This document shows, one piece after another, positions 16,968 to 25,900 of a stretch of 64,000 nt of DNA (positions are counted from its first letter, which is position 1; each line of letters begins with the position of its first letter). The position numbers and the translations under genes are program-made. The DNA is from CALOFP01 sp942492635 (GTDB lineage Bacteria; UBP6; UBA1177; CALOFP01), in assembly GCA_942492635.1 (NCBI GenBank), contig CALOFP010000003.1, forward strand, positions 310,001-374,000, read 5' to 3'. The notes beneath the pieces were generated by a model. The model worked only from the letters and a program-made list of their open reading frames with translations. It made no database searches and had not been told where the DNA came from.

Positions 16968-19900
16968 CGGATACAAAGTAGTTTTCAACACAGTAATCAA
17001 TCGATAGAAAGAGTCTTTCGAGATCCTCTGGTCCGGGGATCGAACTTCCCGGAAAAAAACCGGTAGAGCTTCTTTTTTCATGGTCGAATTTTTCCGACCG
17101 GAGTACCGTTTCCTCCATGAGGAGAAGAGCCTTGTCGAGTGAGAGAAGATCGGGTTTTTCCGGATAGAATGGATAGGGAAGGTAGGCTACCTCAACCGAT
17201 GCTGAAATTCTTCGAGTATCTTCAAAGACGAAGTGTTTGGATTCAAGTGTGGTTCTGATCTCTTCTGCAAAAACTTCAAGGTTATGGGAAATTTTATTTC
17301 TCAATATGACTAGAAACTGACCGCCTCGCCACCTGACCACGGCGTTTTCTCTTCCGAGCATGGAAAGAATGGTTTGGGCTACACTTGCAAGAAGTTCGTC
17401 ACCCGCATCAATTCCGTATAGTCTGTTGATCTCTTTCAAATTACCTACGGATAGAAGGAAGATTCCATATGTTTTCCGGCTCCCCCGCTTGTTTGAGTAG
17501 GGTGAGTGTTCAAGGAGCAGAGACATTTCAGGCCGGAGGACTTCGGTGAAGTACCTGCGATTTTTTACGGAAGTGACGGGATCGGAGTGTTTTGATTCGG
17601 TAATCAAGCTCTTTCTTGAAGCGAGTTCCTGCTCAAGCTTTTTCCCCCGACTGCTCATGAGCTTTATGTGCTTGGTAATCGGAAAAATAAGCAAAAGCAG
17701 CAGGATGAGGGGGCAGCCGTAGCGAAAGAGGGTGGTCTGAGTCATGAAGGGATTCAGTCTGAATGCTATCTTTGCTCCTTCCCTGTTTTTAACGCCGTCG
17801 ATGTTTTCCGCCCTTACTCTGAATGTGTAATCGCCCGGGGGAATGTTCGTGTAGAATGCTTCCCTCCTGGAACCGGCATCTATCCAGTTTTTATCGAAGT
17901 TGTCGAGTTTGTAGCTGAAACGGATACTTCCGTTTTCACGAAAGGTGAGGGCTGCATAACGAAACGAGATGGAGGATACTCCCGGTTCAATTTCCACAGG
18001 TCCACTCTCCATGTAGCGTGGTTTTCCGTCGGCCGTAAGGCGTTCGATCGTTACGGGAGGTATGTCGGGATTGACGGGTATCCGCATCGGATCGAAAGAG
18101 ACAACCCCCTTAAGATTGCTGAACCATAGTCTGCCGTCGAGAGAACGAACGGCGTTGTACTGAGCAGCGCCGTTAAATTCGTTTGAGGGCAGACCGTCCC
18201 GCTCCTTGAAAAGCTTGCAACGGACACGATGAATTTTTCCCCCTAGAAACTTCTCAATCTGGTCTCGGCTGATCTTTGCAAGTCCGTTGTTTCCTGAGAG
18301 CCAAATATTGCCGCTGTTGTCAAAGACGGTATCGTAGACCACACCCAGCGGAAGGCCCTCCTTGCGGGTCATTTTTACAATGTTACCCTTCTCGTATATG
18401 GAGAGGCCGTTTTTGGTGGACATCCAGATTCGACCCTTCTCATCTGCGGAGATAGAGTATACATGAGCTGCCGAGAGGCCCTCCTTTTCGGTAATGTATC
18501 TGGCTGTTGTTCCGTTTAGTTTTGTGACGCCCTGATATGATCCGACCCAGAGCGTACCTTCTTTATCCTCATAGAGGCTGGTTACGTAGTTGTGGGAGAG
18601 CCCGCTCTCTTTTGTCATGAGGGTTGTTGTGCCTCCGGAGATTTTTGCAAGACCCAGACCGAACGTTCCAACCCACAGTGAGCCCCCGCTGTCGACAAGT
18701 ATGGCGGAAATTCTGCCTTTCCCAGGAAATTTTTCCAGACCCTTGACCTCTTTGATGGAGTCGCCTTCTATGACGAAGACCCCGGTGTTTACAATGGCAA
18801 TATATGTTTTTTTACCGGGAAATATGCTGGATACGGTACAGTTTCTTGGAATCATGGGATGAAAGGGAGCCGGATGGGCTCTGTTTTTGTCCAGATCGAT
18901 GACACTTAGCCCTCCGCCCATGGCTCCGACATAGAGTTTGTGACCGTAGGTTCCGAGGGCGATTACGTCGTTGGATTTCAGGCCGCTTTTCTCATCGAAA
19001 GTAACAAACTTTCCCTCCTTCAGCTGTGTGACACCGCCAGATCGGCTACCGATCCAGAGAGAGCTTTCACTGTCCTCGAATATTGTTGCAATATAGGTGA
19101 TTTTCATAGAGTCGGGAGAGATGGAACCGTCCTTTCCGATTCTGAAAAGACCGTTGGTAAGTGTGCCAGCCCAGATGTTTTCGTCCCTGTCTTCGAAAAG
19201 GGCGTAGATAGAACTCGTTCTCAGCCTGTTTCCTCCGATGGGAATAAATCCGTCATGCTGATCCTCCCGCAGGAAGATGCCCTTGCCCCTTGAGCCGAGC
19301 CAGAGTCGTCCACGCCGATCTTTGATTACCATTGAGATTTTTGCATCAGGTTTCCTCAGCGTTTTTATTTTTCCATCATGGAGAAGGTAGAGGTCTCCCT
19401 TCACATCGACAAAATAAAGACCGTCGTCGGAAGGGTAGATAGAGAAAATATCCGGGGCGGCACTCGAACCGGAAAGATCGACTTCCTCAACCTTTTTCCC
19501 TGATAGCCGATAGAGACCGCCCTGAGATGCAACCCAGATAATGCCTGACTGGTCAGACGCTAGGTGGTTGATATTGCGATTCATTGTCCCGTCTGCTGTA
19601 TTGAGCGGCGATGTCTTGCCTGTTTTGAAGTCGAACTGAAACAGCCCGTCTCCATAGGTTCCTACGATTAGAGATTGTCCGTCCGGAAGGGCTGCAAGGC
19701 CGTTGATCCACATCGAGCTGGTTTTTCCCATCTTATCGAGCAGATGAAATTGCTCAAACTCACTACCGTTAAAGCGGACAAGTCCCTCCTCGGTTCCCAT
19801 CCAGAGATAGGAATCAGGTGTCTGTACGATAGAGCGTACCGAGTTTTGGGGAAGACCCTGGGAACTTGTAAAGGTGCTCTTTATATATTGACTCAGAAAA

Positions 19901-19971
19901 ATCTCCGGATTCAGTGCAAGGAGTTGAAAAGATAAAAGTGTTCCTATAAGAAAGTAAAACAGTTTTTTCAT
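16954..19971 (-). CDS. periplasmic beta-propeller sensor with Y_Y_Y domain and degenerate GGDEF output
   Basis: 1005 residues. Signal peptide (1-19), then about fourteen Reg_prop-type propeller strands (recurring forms such as LWMGTEEGLVRF, IWVASQGGLYRL, LWVGSYQGVTKL). Next is a Y_Y_Y domain (about 670-730, SYKLDNFDKNWIDAGS...YTFRVRAENIDG), a membrane helix (about 750-770), and a cytoplasmic GGDEF-type domain (about 800-960). The outer part is built like the sensor half of hybrid two-component systems of the Bacteroides type, but the output is a diguanylate-cyclase domain. Its signature is RGGQF instead of GGDEF, so it is probably inactive or an effector-binding form. It faces an EAL protein tail to tail, so both likely act in c-di-GMP signalling. 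Ligand unknown. Confidence 0.88.
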   Translation of the reverse strand: MKKLFYFLIGTLLSFQLLALNPEIFLSQYIKSTFTSSQGLPQNSVRSIVQTPDSYLWMGTEEGLVRFNGSEFEQFHLLDKMGKTSSMWINGLAALPDGQSLIVGTYGDGLFQFDFKTGKTSPLNTADGTMNRNINHLASDQSGIIWVASQGGLYRLSGKKVEEVDLSGSSAAPDIFSIYPSDDGLYFVDVKGDLYLLHDGKIKTLRKPDAKISMVIKDRRGRLWLGSRGKGIFLREDQHDGFIPIGGNRLRTSSIYALFEDRDENIWAGTLTNGLFRIGKDGSISPDSMKITYIATIFEDSESSLWIGSRSGGVTQLKEGKFVTFDEKSGLKSNDVIALGTYGHKLYVGAMGGGLSVIDLDKNRAHPAPFHPMIPRNCTVSSIFPGKKTYIAIVNTGVFVIEGDSIKEVKGLEKFPGKGRISAILVDSGGSLWVGTFGLGLAKISGGTTTLMTKESGLSHNYVTSLYEDKEGTLWVGSYQGVTKLNGTTARYITEKEGLSAAHVYSISADEKGRIWMSTKNGLSIYEKGNIVKMTRKEGLPLGVVYDTVFDNSGNIWLSGNNGLAKISRDQIEKFLGGKIHRVRCKLFKERDGLPSNEFNGAAQYNAVRSLDGRLWFSNLKGVVSFDPMRIPVNPDIPPVTIERLTADGKPRYMESGPVEIEPGVSSISFRYAALTFRENGSIRFSYKLDNFDKNWIDAGSRREAFYTNIPPGDYTFRVRAENIDGVKNREGAKIAFRLNPFMTQTTLFRYGCPLILLLLLIFPITKHIKLMSSRGKKLEQELASRKSLITESKHSDPVTSVKNRRYFTEVLRPEMSLLLEHSPYSNKRGSRKTYGIFLLSVGNLKEINRLYGIDAGDELLASVAQTILSMLGRENAVVRWRGGQFLVILRNKISHNLEVFAEEIRTTLESKHFVFEDTRRISASVEVAYLPYPFYPEKPDLLSLDKALLLMEETVLRSEKFDHEKRSSTGFFPGSSIPGPEDLERLFLSIDYCVENYFVSVRRS

Positions 19972-20014
19972 AAAAACCCTGATATGTGTGTGTCCAAACG
20001 CAATTCTGTTTTAC

Positions 20015-20042
20015 ATTTTATACAAATATAAAAAATTGTCAA
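20015..20042 (-). promoter_or_regulatory. strong promoter of the beta-propeller sensor gene
   Basis: Minus strand: TTGACA (20037-20042), 16-bp spacer, TAAAAT (20015-20020; five of six), 43 bp before the ATG at 19971. Confidence 0.65.
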
Positions 20043-20049
20043 TCATATT

Positions 20050-20060
20050 TGCCATTGGCA
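20050..20060. promoter_or_regulatory. operator-like palindrome between two divergent promoters
   Basis: TGCCA-T-TGGCA sits between the -35 boxes of the divergent promoters at 20015-20042 and 20076-20103. It is too short to be certain, but the position suits a shared regulator. Confidence 0.3.
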
Positions 20061-20075
20061 CATAAAAGAATAACT

Positions 20076-20103
20076 TTGACAAATATGGATATTCGTGTAA
20101 TTA
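20076..20103 (+). promoter_or_regulatory. candidate promoter of the small exported protein gene
   Basis: TTGACA (20076-20081), a 16-bp spacer and TAATTA (20098-20103), about 43 bp before the ATG at 20147. Confidence 0.5.
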
Positions 20104-20146
20104 TTAGGCGTTATTGCATTTAAATTAAAAAATTGTGGAGTCGAAG

Positions 20147-20560
20147 ATGAGAGTTTTGTTTTTTTTATTAACGATCTTACTTTTCTGTACTACGCTGTCA
20201 GCCGGGGCTGCGTTTGCCGAAGCCAGAGACAAAGATGATAACGCCACCACCTGGACCTTCTTTGTAGATGACAAGATGGGTGCCGGAAAGTGCGGAAATG
20301 AGGCAAAAAAGATTCTGAGAAAGGACGGTTACGGTAAGGTTCTGTCCAACGCCTCTACGAAGTTGAATCACGGACATTGGGCCGTTGTTTTCGCATACTA
20401 CGAAGTGAAAGGAAAAATCAGGTTCCGTTACGGATTCGGATTCAGCAAAGCGTCTGTGAAGGGTGCTGAAAAAGAGGCTGTTAAGAATCTCAAGAAATAT
20501 GACAAAAAATGGAAGGAAAAGGAACACGGCTACGTGGTCCGGCAGACAAATTCATTCTAA
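20147..20560 (+). CDS. small exported protein, DUF4189-like
   Basis: 137 residues with a signal peptide (MRVLFFLLTILLFCTTLSAGAAFA). The ATG at 20147 is chosen over an upstream GTG because GGAG lies 8 bases before it. The mature domain of about 110 residues reads WAVVFAYYEVKGKIRFRYGFGFSKASVKGAEKEA. Its layout (strand, turn, aromatic strand, then an Ala/Glu helix) recalls the DUF4189-type repeat found in small secreted proteins. It has a single Cys and a basic tail. Function unknown. Monocistronic with its own promoter. Confidence 0.65.
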   Translation: MRVLFFLLTILLFCTTLSAGAAFAEARDKDDNATTWTFFVDDKMGAGKCGNEAKKILRKDGYGKVLSNASTKLNHGHWAVVFAYYEVKGKIRFRYGFGFSKASVKGAEKEAVKNLKKYDKKWKEKEHGYVVRQTNSF

Positions 20561-20763
20561 CCATCTACCCACCGGATCTTCAACCGGCAGCTTAATCGTT
20601 TCTACAATAGTATGGGAGAGTGACTTGGGATCTGTTTGCGCAGACGAGGTTCGATTGCAGGGCAACAGTGACCGATAGTTGATGATCACCGTTTTCGTTA
20701 GATACTGCGACCCCTGGGATATGGAAAAAGATAAAAGAATTCGGATAAATAATGTAAAGATTT

Positions 20764-21162
20764 CTACTTCAATGCGTTTTTGAGTGATTTTACAGTCCCG
20801 GCCAGAAGTATTGATCCAGCAAAAAGGAATATCACCAGTCCGGAAATCGGGATGCCGTCGAAATGGATGGATGTCATCTTGGAGCAGAGCTCGCCGCCGT
20901 TGTCGTCTCTGACTGAAATTTTTACAATTCCGGGCCGTTCAGCCTTGAATGTCAGGCTTTCACTGAACGGGTAGTTTACTGCCTTCATTATTTCGCTGTC
21001 GGGGGCGTAGGTTATCATTATGTTTTTTGCACCGGAAGCCTTCTCAACAGTGACGATACCCTCCTTGTTTTCCATAAGTTCACCGACTTTTACCAGGCAC
21101 TTCTGGGCAGCGGAAATGGAAAACGCCCCGAGAATCAGTGTAAGGAACACGATTTTTCTCAT
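20764..21162 (-). CDS. small exported protein with C-terminal membrane anchor, coupled to the sodium symporter
   Basis: 132 residues: signal peptide MRKIVFLTLILGAFSISAAQ, a short beta-rich domain with two Cys (KCLVKVGEL, GELCSK) and a C-terminal helix (SGLVIFLFAGSILLAGTV), so it would face the periplasm with both ends near the membrane. Its ATG overlaps the symporter stop codon (ATGA), and the symporter's last bases supply GAGGGAGG as ribosome site. No known family recognised. Tight coupling suggests an accessory subunit of the transporter; this is inference. Confidence 0.75.
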   Translation of the reverse strand: MRKIVFLTLILGAFSISAAQKCLVKVGELMENKEGIVTVEKASGAKNIMITYAPDSEIMKAVNYPFSESLTFKAERPGIVKISVRDDNGGELCSKMTSIHFDGIPISGLVIFLFAGSILLAGTVKSLKNALK

Positions 21163-22664
21163 TTTTCCCTCCCTCTCAATTTTGTGAGGAAGAAACTTCC
21201 TCCGACAGTAAAGAGTATCCATATGATGAGCACTGTTACATGAAGCCCCTTGACTGTTCCGGTCATGTTGTGGCCGTACAGTCCTTTGAATTCACCGATG
21301 AATCCGCTCATGATGAGTAGAAAGAGGAACAGGGGAACAACGAACTTGAGAAAATTTTCAAACCATTTTCCGATGTGCCAGCTTGACTGATCGTTGAGAA
21401 CCTTTCTCAGTTTATCCGCTCCGAATACCCATCCGATCAGGATGGTCTCGATAAGTCCGGCGATGAGCAGTCCGTATCCGAATGCCCAGTGGTCGAAAAA
21501 GTCCAGAAGGGTAAGGCCGAGAGTTCCGTTGGCGTCCAGTTTGGGGTCTATTATGTGGGGAAGTGAGAAGAAGATGCTGCCTACGATTCCAAGACAGAAG
21601 GTTATGGCAAGAGCCTTTGTCCTCTTGATCTTGAACTTGTCGATGAGTGAGGTCGCCATGGCTTCGAGAAGGGAGATGCTGGATGTGAGACCGGCCATGA
21701 AAAGAAGGGTGAAGAACATTACTCCGAAAATCATCACCGTTCCTTCAGGGAACTGGGCGATACCTTCCGGCATGATGAAGAACATCATGCTGAGAGTCGA
21801 AGCCTTCGGGGCTATGGAGAATGCGAACAGGAGTGAGAAGATTGCGATTCCTGCGATCATTTCGAAGGTGCAGTTGAGAAAACTTACCGAAAGTCCGTCG
21901 TTGACGACATCCGAATCTTCGGGAAGGTAGCTGGCGTATGTTGTCATGATTCCGAATCCGAGGGAGAGGGTGAAGAAAATCTGGCTGAAGGCCCCTTTCC
22001 ACACGTTGGGATTGAGAAGGATTGACGGATCAGGGGTGAAAAGTACCATCATTCCCTCGAACCCTCCCGGAAGGGTAAGTCCGCGGATGATGATGACGAA
22101 CATGAAGATCCACATGGCAGGAACAAGCACCTTCACAAGTTTCTCGATGGTTTTTGTTCCCTTCAGGATGGCAAGCATGTTGATGAGCCAGACGATGATA
22201 ACGAAGATGACTGTCTGATAGCTGGAGATGATGCTGAAAAAGTGGCACATTCCGATACAGACGTCACCTTTTTCAATGCCGAACTGGTCCACGGCTATGG
22301 GGGTCCAGAGCGATCCGAAAGACCTTATCAGCATTCCGAGAACCCAGCTTAGAATGGTGATGTAGTACATGGTGATGACGAAGCTGTTGAGAATGGCGAA
22401 CCATCCTGTCATTTCTCCCTTGAATCCACTGGTGATTCCAAGAGATTCAGGGAGACCTCTCTTGAAAATCTTTCCGAGTCCCAGCTCCATGATGATAACC
22501 GGGATCCCAAGGAAAATGAGAGCGAAGAGGTAGGGCAGGTAGAATGCTCCACCTCCGAATTTGTAGGCGTTGGCCGGAAAAAAAACGATGTTTCCCAGTC
22601 CGATCGCCGATCCGGCTGCCGCCATGAGGAAGCCGAACTTGCTTTTCCAGGTTGATCGTGCCAA
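21159..22664 (-). CDS. neurotransmitter:sodium symporter (NSS/SNF) family transporter
   Basis: 501-residue sodium-coupled transporter of the LeuT fold, normally for amino acids or similar amines, with about twelve helices. TTG start at 22664 with a near-perfect AAAGGAGG five bases upstream. Helix 1 reads FLMAAAGSAIGLGNIVFFP and then FGGGAF. The family signature there is usually WRFPY followed by GGGAF, so the conserved Arg (extracellular gate residue R30 of LeuT) is Phe here. Other family landmarks remain (MELGLGKIFKRG, AFSQIFFTLSLGFGIMTTYASYL, LFMAGLTSSISLLEA). It is followed by a coupled small exported protein. Substrate unknown, and the altered gate makes analogy with LeuT unsafe. Confidence 0.9.
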   Translation of the reverse strand: MARSTWKSKFGFLMAAAGSAIGLGNIVFFPANAYKFGGGAFYLPYLFALIFLGIPVIIMELGLGKIFKRGLPESLGITSGFKGEMTGWFAILNSFVITMYYITILSWVLGMLIRSFGSLWTPIAVDQFGIEKGDVCIGMCHFFSIISSYQTVIFVIIVWLINMLAILKGTKTIEKLVKVLVPAMWIFMFVIIIRGLTLPGGFEGMMVLFTPDPSILLNPNVWKGAFSQIFFTLSLGFGIMTTYASYLPEDSDVVNDGLSVSFLNCTFEMIAGIAIFSLLFAFSIAPKASTLSMMFFIMPEGIAQFPEGTVMIFGVMFFTLLFMAGLTSSISLLEAMATSLIDKFKIKRTKALAITFCLGIVGSIFFSLPHIIDPKLDANGTLGLTLLDFFDHWAFGYGLLIAGLIETILIGWVFGADKLRKVLNDQSSWHIGKWFENFLKFVVPLFLFLLIMSGFIGEFKGLYGHNMTGTVKGLHVTVLIIWILFTVGGSFFLTKLRGREK

Positions 22665-22858
22665 TTTAACCTCCTTTCGGTTATGGAATAAAGTAGTTTA
22701 AACTTCTGAATTTTATGTTTTAAGCTAGTCTTAAAAAATGCAATACCAAAATTGATTATGGGGTAAAAGAGCTTCGATTGCAAGAAAGTTGCGGAAAATG
22801 GGATGGTTAAGTAGTTTTTCAAGCATCTTGCCTCTATTGAAAACACGGTCGCTCTCCA

Positions 22859-25800
22859 TCAAATCCGTTCTCTGCATTTGTCGACTTTGCTGACGGTTTC
22901 CATCAGACTTTTGAATGTGAAGGGTTTTTGTATGAATCCCGCAAGCCCTTCCTTTGTAAGCTGTTCTATCTCCTCGTTTTTACTGTGACCGGATACGAGA
23001 ACAACTCCTGTATCCGGACTGATCTCCCTGAATCTTCGGAAAAGATCAAATCCCGTTGTATCAGGTAGAGATATGTCCATAAGAACGAGACATATAATCG
23101 AGTGTTTTTCCTTAAAAATGGATATGGCCGAAGCACCTTCGGAGGCGGTCAACACCTTGTACCCGGATTCCGTCAGCATTGCCTCCGCGACCTCAAGGAT
23201 CATCTGGTTGTCATCGATTACCATGATGTTTCTGGCGGCTTTCTCTTCAGATTTTTTCTCTTTCTCATGTCCGCGTTCCTGTTTCAATGTTTCCGAAAGT
23301 ACCGATGCAAGAGCTTCATACGTTACCGGCTTACTTATATAGCCGTTCATTCCTGAGGAAAGACACATCTGTCTGTCCCCTTCCAGAGCGTTTGCCGTCA
23401 TTGCGATGATGGGTAGGTCTATGAGTTTTTTCTCCTCACGAATTATTTTTGTCGCCTCGAAACCGTCCATTTCCGGCATCTGTATATCCATCAGGACCGC
23501 ATCGTAGGATCCCGCCGTTATCTTATCAACAGCCTCTTTACCGTTTTCAGCCGTTTCAATTTCAGTTCCTGTGCCTTCCAGCATTGCGATGGTGATATTC
23601 CTGTTTACAGGATTGTCTTCAACCAGAAGGATTTTAAATCCTTGAAGATTGAACTTCTTCATTTCTTTCATTACTTCCTTGGGTTTAAGTGCGAGTTTTC
23701 CGGCAGCGGCCAACAGTTTCTCAAACAGTTCAACCGGGGTGAAAGGATTCTGGATAAGGTATGCGTCAGGAATGTTCGGATTTTCGCAACCGCGAATGAA
23801 AATTGTGGGAATTTCCCTCGCCAGCCTGTTTCTCATTGAGGTGACGAACTCTTCAGGGCCGAAATCAGGGAGAACGGTTTTCGATAGAATCACATCGAAG
23901 CCGTTTTCCCTTTCCAGAAGGAGCAGAGCGTCGGAACCGTTTTCGACGATTTTGTATCTCCAATTGAGAGATTCCACCGTTTTCTTGATAATCTCTGTTT
24001 CATCATGGAGATTGTTGATAATGAGAACGGAAATCGGAGGGTGATCGGGCTCCAGAATCCTATTCCGGTCGAGAATTGGAAGAGGAATCGAGAAACTGAA
24101 GGTAGAACCTCTGCCCGGTGCGCTTTCCACTGAGAAATAGCCCTTCATCAATGTTACCAGTTGATTTGATATGGCGAGCCCCAGACCGGTTCCGCCGTAT
24201 TTTCTGGTGGTCGAAGCATCGGCCTGGGCAAAAGGCTTGAACAGCTGCCGGCAGAAAGATTTTTCCATTCCGATTCCCATGTCACGTACAAAGAAGGTGA
24301 TCTTAACAATCATCTCACTTTCTTCAGCGATTTTTGCGCCGAGAGTCACCGATCCGTTTCTGTTTGAAAACTTGAAGGCGTTTGACAGCAGGTTTGTGAG
24401 TATCTGACCGATCCTTAGCGGATCCCCTTCCAGATTTTGGGGTATTTCCGGATCGATATCGATATGAAAATTGATCTTCTTTTCCATCGCAGTTTCAAGA
24501 AAGAGGGTGGACATTTCGTGAAAGAGCCTGTCGATTTTGAAAGCTCTTTTTTCAAGCTCCATCTTACCGGCTTCAAGTTTGGAAAAATCGAGGATGTTGT
24601 TGATGATTGAGAGAAGGGTCGTACCTGAAGTGTTTATTATGTTGAGGTACTTCTCTACCTTCTTCGGGATTCTTTCCGACATGGCCAGTTCCGTCGCTCC
24701 TATGATTCCGTTCATGGGAGTTCGGATTTCATGACTCATGTTTGCAAGGAATACACTCTTGGCACGCAGTGCACTATCCGCCTGCTCCTTTGCCTTCTTC
24801 AGTTCGGCAGTTCTCTCCTCAACCCGTCTTTCCAGAAGATCGTGAGCATCCTTAAGTTTTGCCTCCCTGCTCTGTATCGCCTCTCTCATTTTCTCGAAAT
24901 TTTCAGTAAGTTGTTTGACTTCCTGGTATGTGTTTCCTACCTCGGAAATGGGAACATAGTTACCTCTTGCGAGATCTTTCGAATAGTTGGCGAGTTTAAG
25001 TATAGGCTTAACAATCCGTCCGGCATTGACGAAGGCCAGAAGAAAAGCGAGAAAAAGTGCACCGCCGCTGGCAATCCAGCTGAGTACTCTTACACGGTAT
25101 GGGAGAGCAAAAACTTCTTCAGCGGGCTGAGTTACCACAGCAAGCCATTGATTCATTTGCAGAATCGAAACACTTCCGACATACTTTGCATTGCCCTTTT
25201 CATAAAGGGCCGTTCCCTCCTTACCTTTGAGTCCGAGATTAACGATTTCATGGTCCAGCATCTCAACTCTTCTGGAAACGAGTTTGTCATCAGGGTGGGC
25301 AAGGACGATCCCTTTGCGATCGGTGATAAAAGCGTATCCCTTTTTACCTATCGTCATGTTTTTTACGAGAGAAGTGACATTTTTTAGATTTATGTTCCCG
25401 GCGATAACTCCCCTTAAATAGGGAACGCTGACGGTGACGGTGACTTCTCCATCTTCAATGGATAGAAAGGGGCGTGACCAGTATGGCTTTCCTGTTTTTT
25501 TTGGAGTTTGGAAAAATTTTTGACCGGCCATGCTGTATCCGACAATCCCCCTCTCTTCGGGAGCTTCGAGGGTTACTTTTCCATATTCATCCGTAAGAAA
25601 AATGGATTCGAAAAAGGAGTGCTGTTCAAAAAATGTGTTGAGCAGCTCTTTTTTCAGTATATCGGATACCAGGTTGGATTTACCGAGAAATTTGGAAATG
25701 AAATTAAGTTCCTTCACCGGGTTGCTGAGAAACAGCTCGATATCTTCAGCAACATTTGTCGTAATTTTCATCTGGTTTGCAGCGCGCTCTTCCATCATTT

Positions 25801-25897
25801 CGTTGATGATTATTTCACTAAGGACTGTTCCGAAGATAAAAAGCGGTAGTACGGCAACAAGAATGAAGTTGAGGGTGAGTGCATTCCTGAAAGTCAA
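22859..25897 (-). CDS. hybrid histidine kinase: Cache sensor, HAMP, kinase, three receiver domains
   Basis: 1012 residues, TTG start three bases after the stop of the binding-protein gene. Order: membrane helix (about 7-28), periplasmic double-Cache-like region (about 30-265, with GKKGYAFITDRKGIVLAHPD), second helix (about 268-290), HAMP (about 292-345), coiled coil, HisKA with ANMSHEIRTPMNG (phospho-His about 391), HATPase_c with NLLSNAFKF, DMGIGM and YGGTGLGLAI. Receiver 1 (about 630-740) is degenerate: its acceptor Asp position reads ILSKT. Receiver 2 (about 755-875, VLMDIQMPEMDG) and receiver 3 (about 890-1005, VLMDISLPDTTG) look phosphorylatable. Co-transcription with a periplasmic binding protein suggests that the binding protein presents the signal. 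Output partner not visible. Confidence 0.92.
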   Translation of the reverse strand: MTFRNALTLNFILVAVLPLFIFGTVLSEIIINEMMEERAANQMKITTNVAEDIELFLSNPVKELNFISKFLGKSNLVSDILKKELLNTFFEQHSFFESIFLTDEYGKVTLEAPEERGIVGYSMAGQKFFQTPKKTGKPYWSRPFLSIEDGEVTVTVSVPYLRGVIAGNINLKNVTSLVKNMTIGKKGYAFITDRKGIVLAHPDDKLVSRRVEMLDHEIVNLGLKGKEGTALYEKGNAKYVGSVSILQMNQWLAVVTQPAEEVFALPYRVRVLSWIASGGALFLAFLLAFVNAGRIVKPILKLANYSKDLARGNYVPISEVGNTYQEVKQLTENFEKMREAIQSREAKLKDAHDLLERRVEERTAELKKAKEQADSALRAKSVFLANMSHEIRTPMNGIIGATELAMSERIPKKVEKYLNIINTSGTTLLSIINNILDFSKLEAGKMELEKRAFKIDRLFHEMSTLFLETAMEKKINFHIDIDPEIPQNLEGDPLRIGQILTNLLSNAFKFSNRNGSVTLGAKIAEESEMIVKITFFVRDMGIGMEKSFCRQLFKPFAQADASTTRKYGGTGLGLAISNQLVTLMKGYFSVESAPGRGSTFSFSIPLPILDRNRILEPDHPPISVLIINNLHDETEIIKKTVESLNWRYKIVENGSDALLLLERENGFDVILSKTVLPDFGPEEFVTSMRNRLAREIPTIFIRGCENPNIPDAYLIQNPFTPVELFEKLLAAAGKLALKPKEVMKEMKKFNLQGFKILLVEDNPVNRNITIAMLEGTGTEIETAENGKEAVDKITAGSYDAVLMDIQMPEMDGFEATKIIREEKKLIDLPIIAMTANALEGDRQMCLSSGMNGYISKPVTYEALASVLSETLKQERGHEKEKKSEEKAARNIMVIDDNQMILEVAEAMLTESGYKVLTASEGASAISIFKEKHSIICLVLMDISLPDTTGFDLFRRFREISPDTGVVLVSGHSKNEEIEQLTKEGLAGFIQKPFTFKSLMETVSKVDKCRERI

Positions 25898-25900
25898 TGG

